From the NCBI GenBank assembly GCA_963849485.1, contig CAWKIF010000156.1:1-64000 (forward strand): a DNA stretch of 64,000 bases. The letters run 5' to 3'. How positions within the stretch are numbered: the first letter of the stretch is position 1; each line of letters opens with the position of its first letter. Source of the stretch: CAVTWJ01 sp963849485 (GTDB lineage: Bacteria; Oederibacteriota; Muellerivitia; Muellerivitales; Muellerivitaceae). A program made the translations under genes and the position numbers. Shown here piece after piece: positions 8,917 to 17,546 of the stretch. The notes beneath the pieces were generated by a model, which had not been told where the DNA came from, made no database searches, and saw nothing but the letters and a program-made list of their open reading frames with translations.

Positions 8917-10212
8917 TCATCCGAAAAGTTCCAGCGCCTTATTCAAACCGATCACCAGCGCGTCCAGGTCTTGCATCGTGTTGTAGAGCGCCAGGGAAGC
9001 CCGTGCGGTCGCTGAAATGCCGTAACGATCCATCACCGGCTGGGCGCAATGGTGTCCGGCGCGAATGGCCACGCCCTCTTGGTCCAAGATGGTTCCCAGG
9101 TCATGGGGATGGATCTCACCCAAAGTGAAAGAAAGCACTCCCGCCTTGTGAGTGGAGGTACCGATCAAGGTCAAACCGGGAACCCGCTTTAAAACCTTTG
9201 TTCCGTAGGCCAGCAGGATTTCCTCATGAGCGGCGATGACGGGCAACCCGATGTGGGAAACATAATCCAACGCGGACCCTAAACCGATCACTTCCGCAAT
9301 GGCCGGAGTACCCGCTTCAAACTTGTGCGGAGGCTTCTTATAGAGAGTCTTTTCAAAGGTGACCGAGGAGATCATGTCCCCGCCGCCCTGGTAAGGAGGC
9401 ATGGAGTCCAACAGGGCATATTTACCATACAGAACCCCGATTCCGGTTGGACCGTAAAGCTTGTGCCCCGAGAAGGCGTAAAAGTCGCAATCCAGCACCC
9501 GCACATCCACTGTCATATGGGAAACGGCCTGGGCGCCATCCACCAACACCTTCGCTCCCTTTTCATGGGCCAGCCTGATCAATTCGGCCACCGGATTCAC
9601 CGTACCCAGGGCGTTCGACACCTGGGTGAGGGCCAGCATCTTGGTTTTTGGGCTCAACAAGTCCGAGATATTTTTCAGGTTCAGGTCACCCTCGTCGGTG
9701 ATGGGGATGACCTTCAGCTTAGCGCCCATTTCATCACAGACCATCTGCCAGGGCACGATGTTGGAATGATGTTCCATTCCGGTGATGAGCACTTCATCAC
9801 CGGGTTTCAAATGGGCCCTTCCCCAGGTCTGGGCCACCAGGTTGATGCCCTCGGTGGTTCCGCGGGTAAAGATGATCTCTTTCGAGTCCGCCGCGTTGAT
9901 AAATTTCTGGATTTTTATTCGAACACACTCATAAACCTGGGTGGCCTGTTCGCTCAGGAAGTGCACACCCCGATGGATGTTGGCGTTCTGCTTGCGGTAA
10001 TAGTTGTCCAGGGTCTCGATCACAACTAGGGGCTTCTGCGTGGTCGCCGCGTTGTCCAGGTACACCAGAGGCTTGTCGTGCACGAACGTCGAGAGTATGG
10101 GAAATTCTTCCCGGACCTTTACGACATCAAAATCTTTCGGTGTTTCTATATTGACGTTTTCTTTCTTCGTGGCTTTGTGGCTTTGGGTTGGATGTTGGTT
10201 CGTTGTATTCAT
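8917..10212 (-). CDS. sufS: Cysteine desulfurase SufS
   Basis: PLP enzyme (431 residues) that takes sulfur from cysteine as an enzyme persulfide. The PLP lysine is in YAFSGHKLYGP and the persulfide cysteine in RAGHHCAQP (group II/SufS pattern). YLDNAATTQKP marks the start of the fold. The ATG at 10212 overlaps the sufD stop by four bases. The first ~22 residues (MNTTNQHPTQSHKATKKEN) are not part of the normal fold and are encoded by an arm of the dispersed repeat (10161-10200). Confidence 0.96.
   Translation of the reverse strand: MNTTNQHPTQSHKATKKENVNIETPKDFDVVKVREEFPILSTFVHDKPLVYLDNAATTQKPLVVIETLDNYYRKQNANIHRGVHFLSEQATQVYECVRIKIQKFINAADSKEIIFTRGTTEGINLVAQTWGRAHLKPGDEVLITGMEHHSNIVPWQMVCDEMGAKLKVIPITDEGDLNLKNISDLLSPKTKMLALTQVSNALGTVNPVAELIRLAHEKGAKVLVDGAQAVSHMTVDVRVLDCDFYAFSGHKLYGPTGIGVLYGKYALLDSMPPYQGGGDMISSVTFEKTLYKKPPHKFEAGTPAIAEVIGLGSALDYVSHIGLPVIAAHEEILLAYGTKVLKRVPGLTLIGTSTHKAGVLSFTLGEIHPHDLGTILDQEGVAIRAGHHCAQPVMDRYGISATARASLALYNTMQDLDALVIGLNKALELFG
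10161..10200. repeat. Dispersed repeat arm inside the 5' end of sufS
   Basis: CTTTCTTCGTGGCTTTGTGG followed by CTTTGGGTTGGATGTTGGTT, the long-type arm also seen at 49791-49835. On the minus strand it is in frame and encodes residues about 5-18 of SufS. Confidence 0.8.
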
Positions 10213-11531
10213 GGTTTCTTCTCCCCCATCCAATCCTGGACCATTTTCTCGATGGGCTTTTGCAGATAGCCGGAAGGCACCCTTCCCACCATCTCGCCGG
10301 CAAAGGCGTAAACCAATAGTTCCTTGGCTTCTTTCGCCCCGATTCCCCTGGAGCGAAGGTAGAAGAGGGCTTCCTCGTCCAGTTGGCCCGTGGCCGAACC
10401 GTGGGAGCACTTCACGTCGTCCGCGTAGATCTGAAGCTGGGGCTTGGCATAGACCGTGGCCGTTTCGGAAAGCTGGAGGTTCTTGTCGATTTGTCGGGCG
10501 TCGGTCTTCTGGGCGCTCTCCCGTACCAGCACCCGGCCGTCAAAGATGCCCGCCGCGTGGCCGTCCACCACCGTTTTGAAAAGTTGTTCGCTTTGGCCTT
10601 GTTCCACCGCGTGGTCCACGAAGGTGCGAACGTCCAAATGCTGTTTCCCTCGCCCTAAGGCCAGGCCCTCGAATACGCAATGGGCGTGGGGCCCGTTGAG
10701 GGCCGATTCCATTTCACTGCGTCCCAGGTTACCGCCCAGCGAGAACACCCGCGCGGTGAACTGGCTTCCCTGCGCCTGGTGCGCCGCCAGCGAACCCAGG
10801 TGAAAACTCAAGGGGCTTTCCTGTTGGATTTTGGTGTGGTCCAAACGCGCGTCTTTTTCCAGCGCCGCCTTGGTGACGGCGTTGGTGAAATAGGGTTTCA
10901 GGTTGTTGCCCCAATAGTGCTCGATGACCGAGGCCGAGGACCCCTCTTCCAGCAGCAGCAGGTTTCGAATATGCGATTGGGTGGCCAGACCGGTATTGCT
11001 CGAAAGAAAAACAAGATGCAGGGGTTTGTTCAGGTGAACCCCCGGCCCCAGATGCAGAAAGACCCCATCGGTGAAAAAGGCATAATTAAGCGATACAAAA
11101 GGCCGATTTTCGAAGGGGAGAATGTTGGAGAAATAGCGTTTCAGGGGGCCGTCCGCCAGGCTTTCGATGAGACTTCGCACCTTGGCGCCCCGGGGCAATT
11201 CGCCCACCGAGGAATGTTCCGGGTTGAAATGGCCATTCAAAAAGACCATCAAATGGGCCTTCGAAGTCTCAAAGCCCTGTGATTCCAGCTCGGCCTTCAC
11301 CGCGTCCCGCACCGAACCTTCCTGGGTCAGGTTGAAGCTGTTCTTGTAAAACTCATCCAGGCTGGTGTGTTTCCACGATTCGTCATCAGAAGTGGGAAAG
11401 CCCGTTTCCTTGAAGGAAGCCAGAGACTTTTCTCGGGTATCCTTCAGCCAAAAGGGGTCCTTGTCCAGGGCGGTCTTTTCCCAGTCTGGGTAGAGGGAGA
11501 GGTAATTTTCTTTCGCTTGGATGGTTTCCAT
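10209..11531 (-). CDS. sufD: SufD, Fe-S assembly complex subunit
   Basis: 440 residues with the SufBD core beta-helix. Recognisable segments are VSLNYAFFTDGVFLHLGPGVHL, GRGKQHLDVRTFVDH, FDGRVLVRE, and the C-terminal YADDVKCSHGSATGQLDEEALFYLRSRG with its conserved Cys/His. It pairs with SufB and SufC as the cluster-building complex. The ATG shares one base with the sufC stop. Confidence 0.96.
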   Translation of the reverse strand: METIQAKENYLSLYPDWEKTALDKDPFWLKDTREKSLASFKETGFPTSDDESWKHTSLDEFYKNSFNLTQEGSVRDAVKAELESQGFETSKAHLMVFLNGHFNPEHSSVGELPRGAKVRSLIESLADGPLKRYFSNILPFENRPFVSLNYAFFTDGVFLHLGPGVHLNKPLHLVFLSSNTGLATQSHIRNLLLLEEGSSASVIEHYWGNNLKPYFTNAVTKAALEKDARLDHTKIQQESPLSFHLGSLAAHQAQGSQFTARVFSLGGNLGRSEMESALNGPHAHCVFEGLALGRGKQHLDVRTFVDHAVEQGQSEQLFKTVVDGHAAGIFDGRVLVRESAQKTDARQIDKNLQLSETATVYAKPQLQIYADDVKCSHGSATGQLDEEALFYLRSRGIGAKEAKELLVYAFAGEMVGRVPSGYLQKPIEKMVQDWMGEKKP

Positions 11532-12292
11532 CAGGCTCTCGCTTCTTCCTTGGCCTCGGGAATCCAGCCATAGCCGCTCTTCTCAAGCTCCAGGGCCAGT
11601 TCCTTGCCGCCCGATTTCACGATGCGTCCCTGGGCCAATACATGGATCTGGTCGGGCACGATATATTCCAACAGGCGCTGATAGTGGGTCACTAACAAGA
11701 AGGCCCGGTCCTTTCGGCGCAGGGCGTTGACGCCATCCGCGACAACCTTGAGGGCGTCGATATCCAGACCCGAATCGGTCTCATCCAGAATGGCCAGCTT
11801 CGGTTCCAATACGGCCATCTGGAGAATTTCATTCTTCTTCTTTTCCCCGCCCGAGAATCCCTCGTTCACCGCTCGTTGGAGCATCGACTCATCCATCTTA
11901 AGGGGTTTGAGTTTGGCCTTGACCAGTTCCAGGAAATCCATGGCGTCAAGTTCTTCCTCGCCCCGGCTCTTGCGCAGGGCGTTCAAGGCCGCCTTGAGGA
12001 AATAGGTGTTATTCACGCCCGGTATCTCCACCGGGTACTGAAAAGCCAAAAAGATGCCCGCCCGAGCCCGGTCTTCAGGGGCCAGGGGCAAGAGATCTTT
12101 GCCTTCGTAAAGAATCGACCCGCCGTTGACTTCATATCCTTCCCGGCCTGACAAAACGTGAGCCAGGGTGCTCTTGCCCGAGCCGTTGGGTCCCATGATG
12201 GCGTGCACTTCCCCGGCCTTCAGAGTGAGATTAATCCCCTTGAGGATCTGCTTATCATCAACTTTAACTTGTAAATTCTTGATCTCTAACAT
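11531..12292 (-). CDS. sufC: SufC ATPase
   Basis: ABC-type ATPase (253 residues) driving the SufBCD complex. Walker A GPNGSGKST, signature FSGGEKKKNE (the SufC form), Walker B LAILDETDSGLD (D-E-T instead of D-E-P, as usual in SufC), and switch His in LLVTHYQ. Of two in-frame ATGs, 12292 is preferred because GAGG lies eight bases upstream; at 12298 the ribosome site would touch the start codon. Confidence 0.97.
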   Translation of the reverse strand: MLEIKNLQVKVDDKQILKGINLTLKAGEVHAIMGPNGSGKSTLAHVLSGREGYEVNGGSILYEGKDLLPLAPEDRARAGIFLAFQYPVEIPGVNNTYFLKAALNALRKSRGEEELDAMDFLELVKAKLKPLKMDESMLQRAVNEGFSGGEKKKNEILQMAVLEPKLAILDETDSGLDIDALKVVADGVNALRRKDRAFLLVTHYQRLLEYIVPDQIHVLAQGRIVKSGGKELALELEKSGYGWIPEAKEEARA

Positions 12293-12359
12293 TTTCATTT
12301 CCTCGGTTATTGCAGTTCCCTAACAGCGATCAGCCAACCGCTAAAGGCTTTGATTAGAT

Positions 12360-13811
12360 TTATCCGACGCTGCCTTCCAGACTCACCGCCAGCAGTTTTT
12401 GCGCCTCGACCGCGAACTCCATGGGAAGCTTGCGGAATACTTCCTTACAGAAACCATTCACAATCAGGTTCACCGCGTCCTCGCTTGAAAGCCCCCGCTG
12501 GCGGCAATAGAAAACCTGGTCCTCGCTGATCTTCGAGGTGGAAGCCTCATGGCCCACCTTGGCGCTGTTGTTGCGCACATCGATATAGGGCACGGTATGG
12601 GCCCCGCATTCCGACCCCATCAAGAGGGAGTCGCACTGGGTGAAGTTTTGAGCCCCTTCCGCCTTGGGCAGAATGCGCACCAGGCCCCGGTAGGTGTTCT
12701 GGCCGTGCCCGGCCGAAATGCCCTTTGAAATGATGGTGCTTTTGGTGTTTTTGCCAACATGGATCATCTTGGTTCCCGTGTCGGCCTGTTGCATATTGTT
12801 GGCCACCGCCACGGAGTAAAATTCGCCGACTGAATCGTCGCCTTGCAAAATACAGCTGGGGTATTTCCAGGTGATGGCCGAGCCGGTCTCGACTTGGGTC
12901 CAGGAAATCTTGGAACCATTCCCCCGGCAAGCCCCGCGCTTGGTAACGAAGTTGTAAACACCTCCCTTACCGTTCTTGTCGCCAGGGTACCAGTTCTGAA
13001 CGGTCGAGTACTTGATCTCGGCGTTCCCCAAGGCCACCAATTCCACAACAGCGGCATGGAGCTGATTCTCGTCACGCATTGGGGCCGTGCAGCCTTCTAG
13101 GTAGCTGACGTAGGATCCTTCGTCGGCGATCAAAAGTGTTCGTTCGAATTGGCCGGTCTTGGCCGCGTTAATTCGGAAGTAGGTGGAAAGCTCCATCGGA
13201 CACCGTACACCCTTGGGAATGTAGCAGAAAGACCCATCGGTAAAGACCGCGCTGTTCAGGGCCGCGAAAAAGTTGTCGTTATAAGGCACTACCGTGCCCA
13301 GGTATTTCTCGATCAGGTCCGGGTGTTCCAGCACCGCCTCGGAGAAGGAGCAAAAGATGACCCCCATCTCGCCGAGTTTCTTCTTAAAGGTCGTTCCCAC
13401 GGATACACTGTCAAAGACCGCGTCCACGGCCACCCCGGCCAGCATTTCCCTCTCTTGCAGTGGCACGCCCAATTTCTCGAAAGTCTTGAGGATCTCCGGG
13501 TCCACCTCGGCCAGACTCTTGGGCCCGTTGGTCTTGGGCGCGGAATAATAAACAATGTCCTGGTAGTCGATGGCCGGGTAATGCACCGAGGGCCACTTGG
13601 GTTCTTTCATCTTGGTCCAATGGCGGAAGCTTTTCAGGCGCCACTGCAAAAGAAAGTCGGGTTCCTTTTTCTTGTGCGAAATGAATCGGATGATGTCTTG
13701 GTTCAGTCCCGGCGGGGCGCTATCGGCTTCGATGTCGGTGACGAAACCGAATTTGTAGTCTTCACTAGTGACTTGTTCGACGGCTCTATTTTGCGTATCG
13801 GCGGCGGCCAT
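12360..13811 (-). CDS. sufB: SufB, Fe-S assembly complex subunit
   Basis: 483 residues, normal length. Contains GVRCPMELSTYFRINA, EGCTAPMRDENQLHAAVVELVA, GSKISWTQVETGSAITWKYPS and the C-terminal SEDQVFYCRQRGLSSEDA. Conserved Cys residues involved in sulfur transfer and cluster assembly are in the beta-helix. The start at 13811 lies eight bases past the rrf2 stop. A 67-base gap separates it from sufC. Confidence 0.97.
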   Translation of the reverse strand: MAAADTQNRAVEQVTSEDYKFGFVTDIEADSAPPGLNQDIIRFISHKKKEPDFLLQWRLKSFRHWTKMKEPKWPSVHYPAIDYQDIVYYSAPKTNGPKSLAEVDPEILKTFEKLGVPLQEREMLAGVAVDAVFDSVSVGTTFKKKLGEMGVIFCSFSEAVLEHPDLIEKYLGTVVPYNDNFFAALNSAVFTDGSFCYIPKGVRCPMELSTYFRINAAKTGQFERTLLIADEGSYVSYLEGCTAPMRDENQLHAAVVELVALGNAEIKYSTVQNWYPGDKNGKGGVYNFVTKRGACRGNGSKISWTQVETGSAITWKYPSCILQGDDSVGEFYSVAVANNMQQADTGTKMIHVGKNTKSTIISKGISAGHGQNTYRGLVRILPKAEGAQNFTQCDSLLMGSECGAHTVPYIDVRNNSAKVGHEASTSKISEDQVFYCRQRGLSSEDAVNLIVNGFCKEVFRKLPMEFAVEAQKLLAVSLEGSVG

Positions 13812-13819
13812 ATCGTTCC

Positions 13820-14326
13820 TCAAGCGTTCTGGGCCGGCTGGCCCTGGGGTATCACGGCGCTTCCACGGTTTCCCGTCGCTGATTGTTGAAGGTATTTCTG
13901 CATTTCGGGTTCGGTCTGGACCAGGTCTGAAAGGCGGCATTTCTTCAGGTAGCTGGAGACCGAGATGTCCAGCCCTCTCCAAAGCGACCGGATGGCGCAA
14001 TCCATCGTGTGCACGCATCCCAGATGGTCTCCGGAGGGTGTTTCGCAGACTTCTTCTTGTTGGAAGAATTTTCCGGACATGGCTTCCATAACTTCATGAA
14101 CATTGATGTCCTGGGGGGCGTGGCTGAGCTGGTAGCCCCCGCTTTGGCCCCGCAGGCTTTGGACGAGACCGGCTTTTCGAAGGCCCATCATGATTTTGGC
14201 CACATAAGCGGGGGTCAGACCTTCCTTTTGGGAAAGTTCAGTGAGGGTGCTCTGCCCCTTAGGACCCTTCTTGGCCATTTGGAGCATCAGTCGGAGCCCA
14301 TATTCCTCGGTGGATGAAAACTTCAT
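13820..14326 (-). CDS. Rrf2-family Fe-S regulator (IscR/SufR-like)
   Basis: 168 residues: an N-terminal winged helix (TLTELSQKEGLTPAYVAKIMMGLRKAGLVQSLRGQSGGYQL) and a cysteine motif C-x9-C-x5-C (in VCETPSGDHLGC and VHTMDC, about residues 93-110), the pattern of Rrf2 proteins that bind a [2Fe-2S] cluster. As first gene of the suf operon it most likely senses Fe-S status and represses its own operon through the inverted repeat at 14371-14388. Whether it acts like IscR, CymR or SufR cannot be decided from sequence. Confidence 0.93.
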   Translation of the reverse strand: MKFSSTEEYGLRLMLQMAKKGPKGQSTLTELSQKEGLTPAYVAKIMMGLRKAGLVQSLRGQSGGYQLSHAPQDINVHEVMEAMSGKFFQQEEVCETPSGDHLGCVHTMDCAIRSLWRGLDISVSSYLKKCRLSDLVQTEPEMQKYLQQSATGNRGSAVIPQGQPAQNA

Positions 14327-14370
14327 CGGCCTTTCCTTAAAACCCTTGAATTAGCCTCAATTTCGTCAAT

Positions 14371-14388
14371 CTTGACTATAAAGTCAAG
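14371..14388. promoter_or_regulatory. Candidate Rrf2 operator
   Basis: Perfect inverted repeat CTTGACT-ATAA-AGTCAAG, 44 bases upstream of the rrf2 start. It resembles the E. coli IscR type 1 site (YYGACTRWWWYAGTCRR), but the spacer between GACT and AGTC is four instead of five bases. It overlaps the -10 box of the predicted promoter, a position suited to repression. Confidence 0.75.
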
Positions 14389-14414
14389 TATAAGACCTCA
14401 GAAATTTTCTTCAA
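14387..14414 (-). promoter_or_regulatory. Predicted promoter of the suf operon
   Basis: TTGAAG (14409-14414), 16-base spacer, TATACT (14387-14392; five of six). The -10 overlaps the end of the operator palindrome. It is the only good promoter seen upstream of the seven-gene operon. Confidence 0.65.
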
Positions 14415-14426
14415 GTGGTGTTTGAT

Positions 14427-14615
14427 TTAAGGGTTGGGTTGGGAGCCGAAATGAAAATGATGCAAATTATAGATAATCGGCCTTGTATCGATAACCAATA
14501 AATCCCAGAGAAACTTCAAAATAAACCGGGTCTGATGCCAATAAAAGATGGAGACCGCCAGTAAGACCGCAAAAAGGATTGCTATGACAGCTTTTCCGCT
14601 TCCTTCTCCGTACAT
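14427..14615 (-). CDS. Small single-pass membrane protein, unknown
   Basis: 62 residues with one hydrophobic helix (KAVIAILFAVLLAVSIFYWH, about 8-27) and a His-rich tail (NLHHFHFGSQ). The ATG shares one base with the stop of the gluconokinase gene (TAATG), which argues for translation. No family is recognised. It could still be a chance open frame. Confidence 0.45.
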   Translation of the reverse strand: MYGEGSGKAVIAILFAVLLAVSIFYWHQTRFILKFLWDLLVIDTRPIIYNLHHFHFGSQPNP

Positions 14616-15100
14616 TATCCCACCCGATCCAGTTGATCTCGAATATAAGCTGCTATTTTATCCGCAGGAAGGATATTTTCCACATTTAGTGCGTTTAGGG
14701 GTTCTTCAAAGTCATGAAACTGGCTTTCAAGGAGCTGGCGGGGGAAAAAATGCCCTTCCCGCTTGGATAGCCTCTCGGAGATCAATTCAAAACTACATAT
14801 CACATAAACCCACCGGACCGGCCCGCCGGATTCCAGTATTTTACGATATTTTTCCTTGAGAGCCGAACAAGCCAGAACGAACAGGGGGTTTGATCCCCGC
14901 CATGCATCCATCTTTTCTCTTAAAATCCACAACCAAGGTTCCCGGTCTTGATCCGTTAAGGGTTTCCCATTTTTCATTTTTTCAATATTGGAGGCGGGAT
15001 GAAACTCATCCCCCTCGTAAAAGGGGCATCCCAACAACTCCGCCAGCTTTTTTCCAACGGTCGTTTTACCTGATCCCGCCACGCCCATCAAGATGATCAT
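14615..15100 (-). CDS. Gluconokinase-family sugar kinase
   Basis: 161 residues of the GntK/thermoresistant gluconokinase family, which phosphorylates gluconate to 6-phosphogluconate. Walker A MGVAGSGKTTVGKKLA, substrate region FYEGDEFHPASNIEKMKNGKPLTDQDREPWL, CSALKEKYR, and FFPRQLLESQFHDFEEP are diagnostic. The ATG overlaps the recO stop by four bases. No other gluconate gene is nearby, so substrate is by family only. Confidence 0.9.
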   Translation of the reverse strand: MIILMGVAGSGKTTVGKKLAELLGCPFYEGDEFHPASNIEKMKNGKPLTDQDREPWLWILREKMDAWRGSNPLFVLACSALKEKYRKILESGGPVRWVYVICSFELISERLSKREGHFFPRQLLESQFHDFEEPLNALNVENILPADKIAAYIRDQLDRVG

Positions 15101-15876
15101 TTTTTAACCCTCCCTGAAACCGGGAAAGGAAGGGTCAAATAATATTCCAGGGTACGCAAAGGTTTCTCAAAGGTCAGTTGAAGGTATTCCAAGGTGGTTA
15201 AAAAAATCGAGCGGGCTTGGGAAGGGGTCAATTTCAAAATCGCCGCTCGTTCCAAGGTAAGTTCCGACAATTTTTTCAGCCATTCCATCGACTGGGGGGT
15301 GGTTTGAAGCATAAAGGGAACCGGGTCGCCACATTCCCGGCAAAGCGCCCCACCCTGGTGGGGGACCAGGAACGCTTTTTTCCCCGACAGAGAAGCGCCG
15401 CATTGGGCGCAATCCTCCAATTCCAGGGGATAACCCCCATCCTTAAGAAAATGGAGGATAAAAGCAGCGAGAAGCTGTTCCCTTTGGGATGGATGAACTT
15501 CCCAAGAGTTAAGCAGGAATCGCACCTCGTCATAGAGGGTGGCGTGGGGCTCGCCCTCCGGAAGGCACCCCAGGAGGATATCCGCCAATAGTTGAAGAAG
15601 GGAAATGCCCTGAAGATCCTTCTTCAAATCCGGGTGCCCATGAAGCACCTTCGCTTGGGAAAGGCTGAAAGCATCCCCCCGGGCGGGGGTGATGAGAACG
15701 AAAGCCGACTCGGTGAAAAGTTCCAGGGACGAGGCCATCCGGCTCCTGGGTTTGCGGACGCCCCGGGCGAAGGCCCGGATCCTGCCGCCCCCGCGGGTCA
15801 ACAAGCGCAGCAACTTGTCGGCTTCGCCCACCGCCAAAGCGGATAGAACAAACCCCCGGTCCGTCTTTGGTTTCAA
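15097..15876 (-). CDS. recO: DNA repair protein RecO
   Basis: 259 residues. N-terminal OB-fold (GFVLSALAVGEADKLLRLLTRGGGRIRAFARGVRKPRSR) binds DNA/SSB; the C-terminal half has a CAQCG...CRECG zinc-ribbon-type cysteine set. RecO loads RecA on SSB-coated DNA with RecR. It overlaps the upstream membrane-protein gene by four bases and the gluconokinase gene by four bases, so it is in the middle of an operon. Confidence 0.93.
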   Translation of the reverse strand: MKPKTDRGFVLSALAVGEADKLLRLLTRGGGRIRAFARGVRKPRSRMASSLELFTESAFVLITPARGDAFSLSQAKVLHGHPDLKKDLQGISLLQLLADILLGCLPEGEPHATLYDEVRFLLNSWEVHPSQREQLLAAFILHFLKDGGYPLELEDCAQCGASLSGKKAFLVPHQGGALCRECGDPVPFMLQTTPQSMEWLKKLSELTLERAAILKLTPSQARSIFLTTLEYLQLTFEKPLRTLEYYLTLPFPVSGRVKK

Positions 15877-16940
15877 ACGGGTCTTTCCACTTCATCCAAC
15901 AGGGACACTGAGAGGGAGGACAAATAGAGGATCAAAAAAATCAGGAAAAAGCCTGATGAGAAGAGGATGCCGAAAAAGCTCAAGAATCCGATCAAGGGAA
16001 TGAAAAGGGTCAGAACCAGGAACAGTTGCGTGACGATAAACAGGGCCGCCAGGGCGGCCAAGGAAAGGACAATCCCCTTCGTGAAGCGCCATCCTTTGAA
16101 GCGTAAGGACGACCAACCCAAAGCCAAGGAAGGGAAAACACCCTTTCCGCGCCCCACCCATGACTTGACCGCGAGAGAATAAACCCAAAGAGCCGTCACG
16201 AGGACAAGGTAAAACAAGATATAAGGGATGCCGGCCACCAGCCCGATCGCCAAGGTCATTCCGTTTCCCAAATGGAAAGCCTTCAAGAGATAAATACCCG
16301 CCATGCCGATGAGCCGATAACCCCCCACCAGTCCTAAGGAAATCAAAAGCAACAGTGCCAGGCTTCCCAAATAGGGAAGAAACAAACCCAGGGAGTCATT
16401 CAGTGCCCCGCCGAGCGAGAAGGCCTTTCCTTCTTTCAGATTCCGCCAAAATCCCCCATAAATCGCACCGTTCGCCAGCGATTCCAGAATCAGTGCCCAA
16501 ACCAAATAAAAAGCCGCGAGTCCCAGAAAAATCGCCAGCCAAGAGGTATCGGAAGCCCCGAGTGAAAATAGTTTGTCGGAAAGGTCCTGGGGGTCGTAAT
16601 TATCCGGGTTTTGAATCAGATCCCCGAAGGATTGGGCCATCGATTGGATTAAGGGCCAGCAACCGACCAGGAGAACCACGCCCAGCATGGCCAGGTTCAT
16701 GAGGGCCACCAAAAGCTGGACGAGAAAGAGGGGCCACATTTTCATGCAGGACTGGAAGGCGCCTTGGAAAACCTGGCCGAACGTTTTTTCCGTAGGGGGG
16801 AGGGGCGGGTCGGTTTCCGCCGCCGGATCCGGAATAACCGGCACATTCGCCGGCGCTGCCGGTGGCCGGGGCGCCCTCTTGCGTCCAATCACCCTGGACC
16901 GGTTAGTCTTCAACTTGTCTCGTTTAATGGGCCTGGCCAT
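15873..16940 (-). CDS. Polytopic membrane protein, unknown
   Basis: 355 residues: a basic, proline-rich cytoplasmic N-terminus (about 1-60), then about six hydrophobic segments. The arrangement with repeated Gly-rich helices resembles DUF4013/glycerophosphodiester-phosphodiesterase membrane-domain proteins, but no motif confirms this. It is cotranscribed with recO (ATGA overlap). Function not assigned. Confidence 0.7.
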   Translation of the reverse strand: MARPIKRDKLKTNRSRVIGRKRAPRPPAAPANVPVIPDPAAETDPPLPPTEKTFGQVFQGAFQSCMKMWPLFLVQLLVALMNLAMLGVVLLVGCWPLIQSMAQSFGDLIQNPDNYDPQDLSDKLFSLGASDTSWLAIFLGLAAFYLVWALILESLANGAIYGGFWRNLKEGKAFSLGGALNDSLGLFLPYLGSLALLLLISLGLVGGYRLIGMAGIYLLKAFHLGNGMTLAIGLVAGIPYILFYLVLVTALWVYSLAVKSWVGRGKGVFPSLALGWSSLRFKGWRFTKGIVLSLAALAALFIVTQLFLVLTLFIPLIGFLSFFGILFSSGFFLIFLILYLSSLSVSLLDEVERPV

Positions 16941-16998
16941 TCATTTCTCCTGGGAATCGGCAGCTTTTCCGCGCGGGTGAAGAAAAGGGTGAAAAAAT

Positions 16999-17499
16999 TT
17001 AACGGTAATTGTTGAATTGCAGGGGAATCTTGATGTCCTGGGCGGCCCGGAGCATCTGCATCACTTCTTGAAGGTCGTCCTTGCTTTTACCAGCGACCCG
17101 CACCTTTTCATCCACGATAGAAACCTGCACCTTCAGCTTGGAATCCTTGATGCGCTTGACGATGTCCTTGCAGGCATCCATCGGCATCCCGCTGATGATT
17201 TTGACCTTCTGGTTGACGGTTCCACTGAAAGCAGCTTCCGCCTTTTGAAAATCCATGGCTTTAGGGGATATGTTCCTTTTGATGAGTTTGCCCTTCAAAA
17301 CATCCTCGACGGCCTTGAGCCGGGACTCGTCATCTGAAACAATTTCCAGTTCCTTGGTCGTTTTATTCAGCGTGACCTTGCTGATGCTTCCCTTAAAGTC
17401 ATACCTCTGGGAAATCTCTTTCATGGCCTGATTAACGGCGTTATCCACTTCCTGCAGGTCCACTTCGGAAACCACGTCGAAAGTAAATTGATCGGCCAC
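16999..17499 (-). CDS. yajQ: YajQ-family nucleotide-binding protein (UPF0234)
   Basis: 166 residues, full length. The opening FTFDVVSEVDLQEVDNAVNQAMKEISQRYDFKGS and the segment IKDSKLKVQVSIVDEKVRVAGKSKDDLQ are family signatures. YajQ proteins bind nucleotides, in some species cyclic di-GMP. A PilZ protein is elsewhere in the window, but no link is shown. It follows rodZ on the same strand after 47 bases. Confidence 0.93.
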   Translation of the reverse strand: MADQFTFDVVSEVDLQEVDNAVNQAMKEISQRYDFKGSISKVTLNKTTKELEIVSDDESRLKAVEDVLKGKLIKRNISPKAMDFQKAEAAFSGTVNQKVKIISGMPMDACKDIVKRIKDSKLKVQVSIVDEKVRVAGKSKDDLQEVMQMLRAAQDIKIPLQFNNYR

Positions 17500-17546
17500 G
17501 GCTTACCTCCCGAATTTTTAAGTCTTAACTCTGTGTACTCTGAGGT

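Noticed and set aside
10213..10410. N-terminal extension of SufS upstream of 10212
   Set aside because: It lies wholly within the sufD coding region in another frame and has no SufS-like residues.
13812..14018. N-terminal extension of SufB upstream of 13811
   Set aside because: Overlaps the rrf2 coding region antiphase; SufB similarity starts only after 13811.
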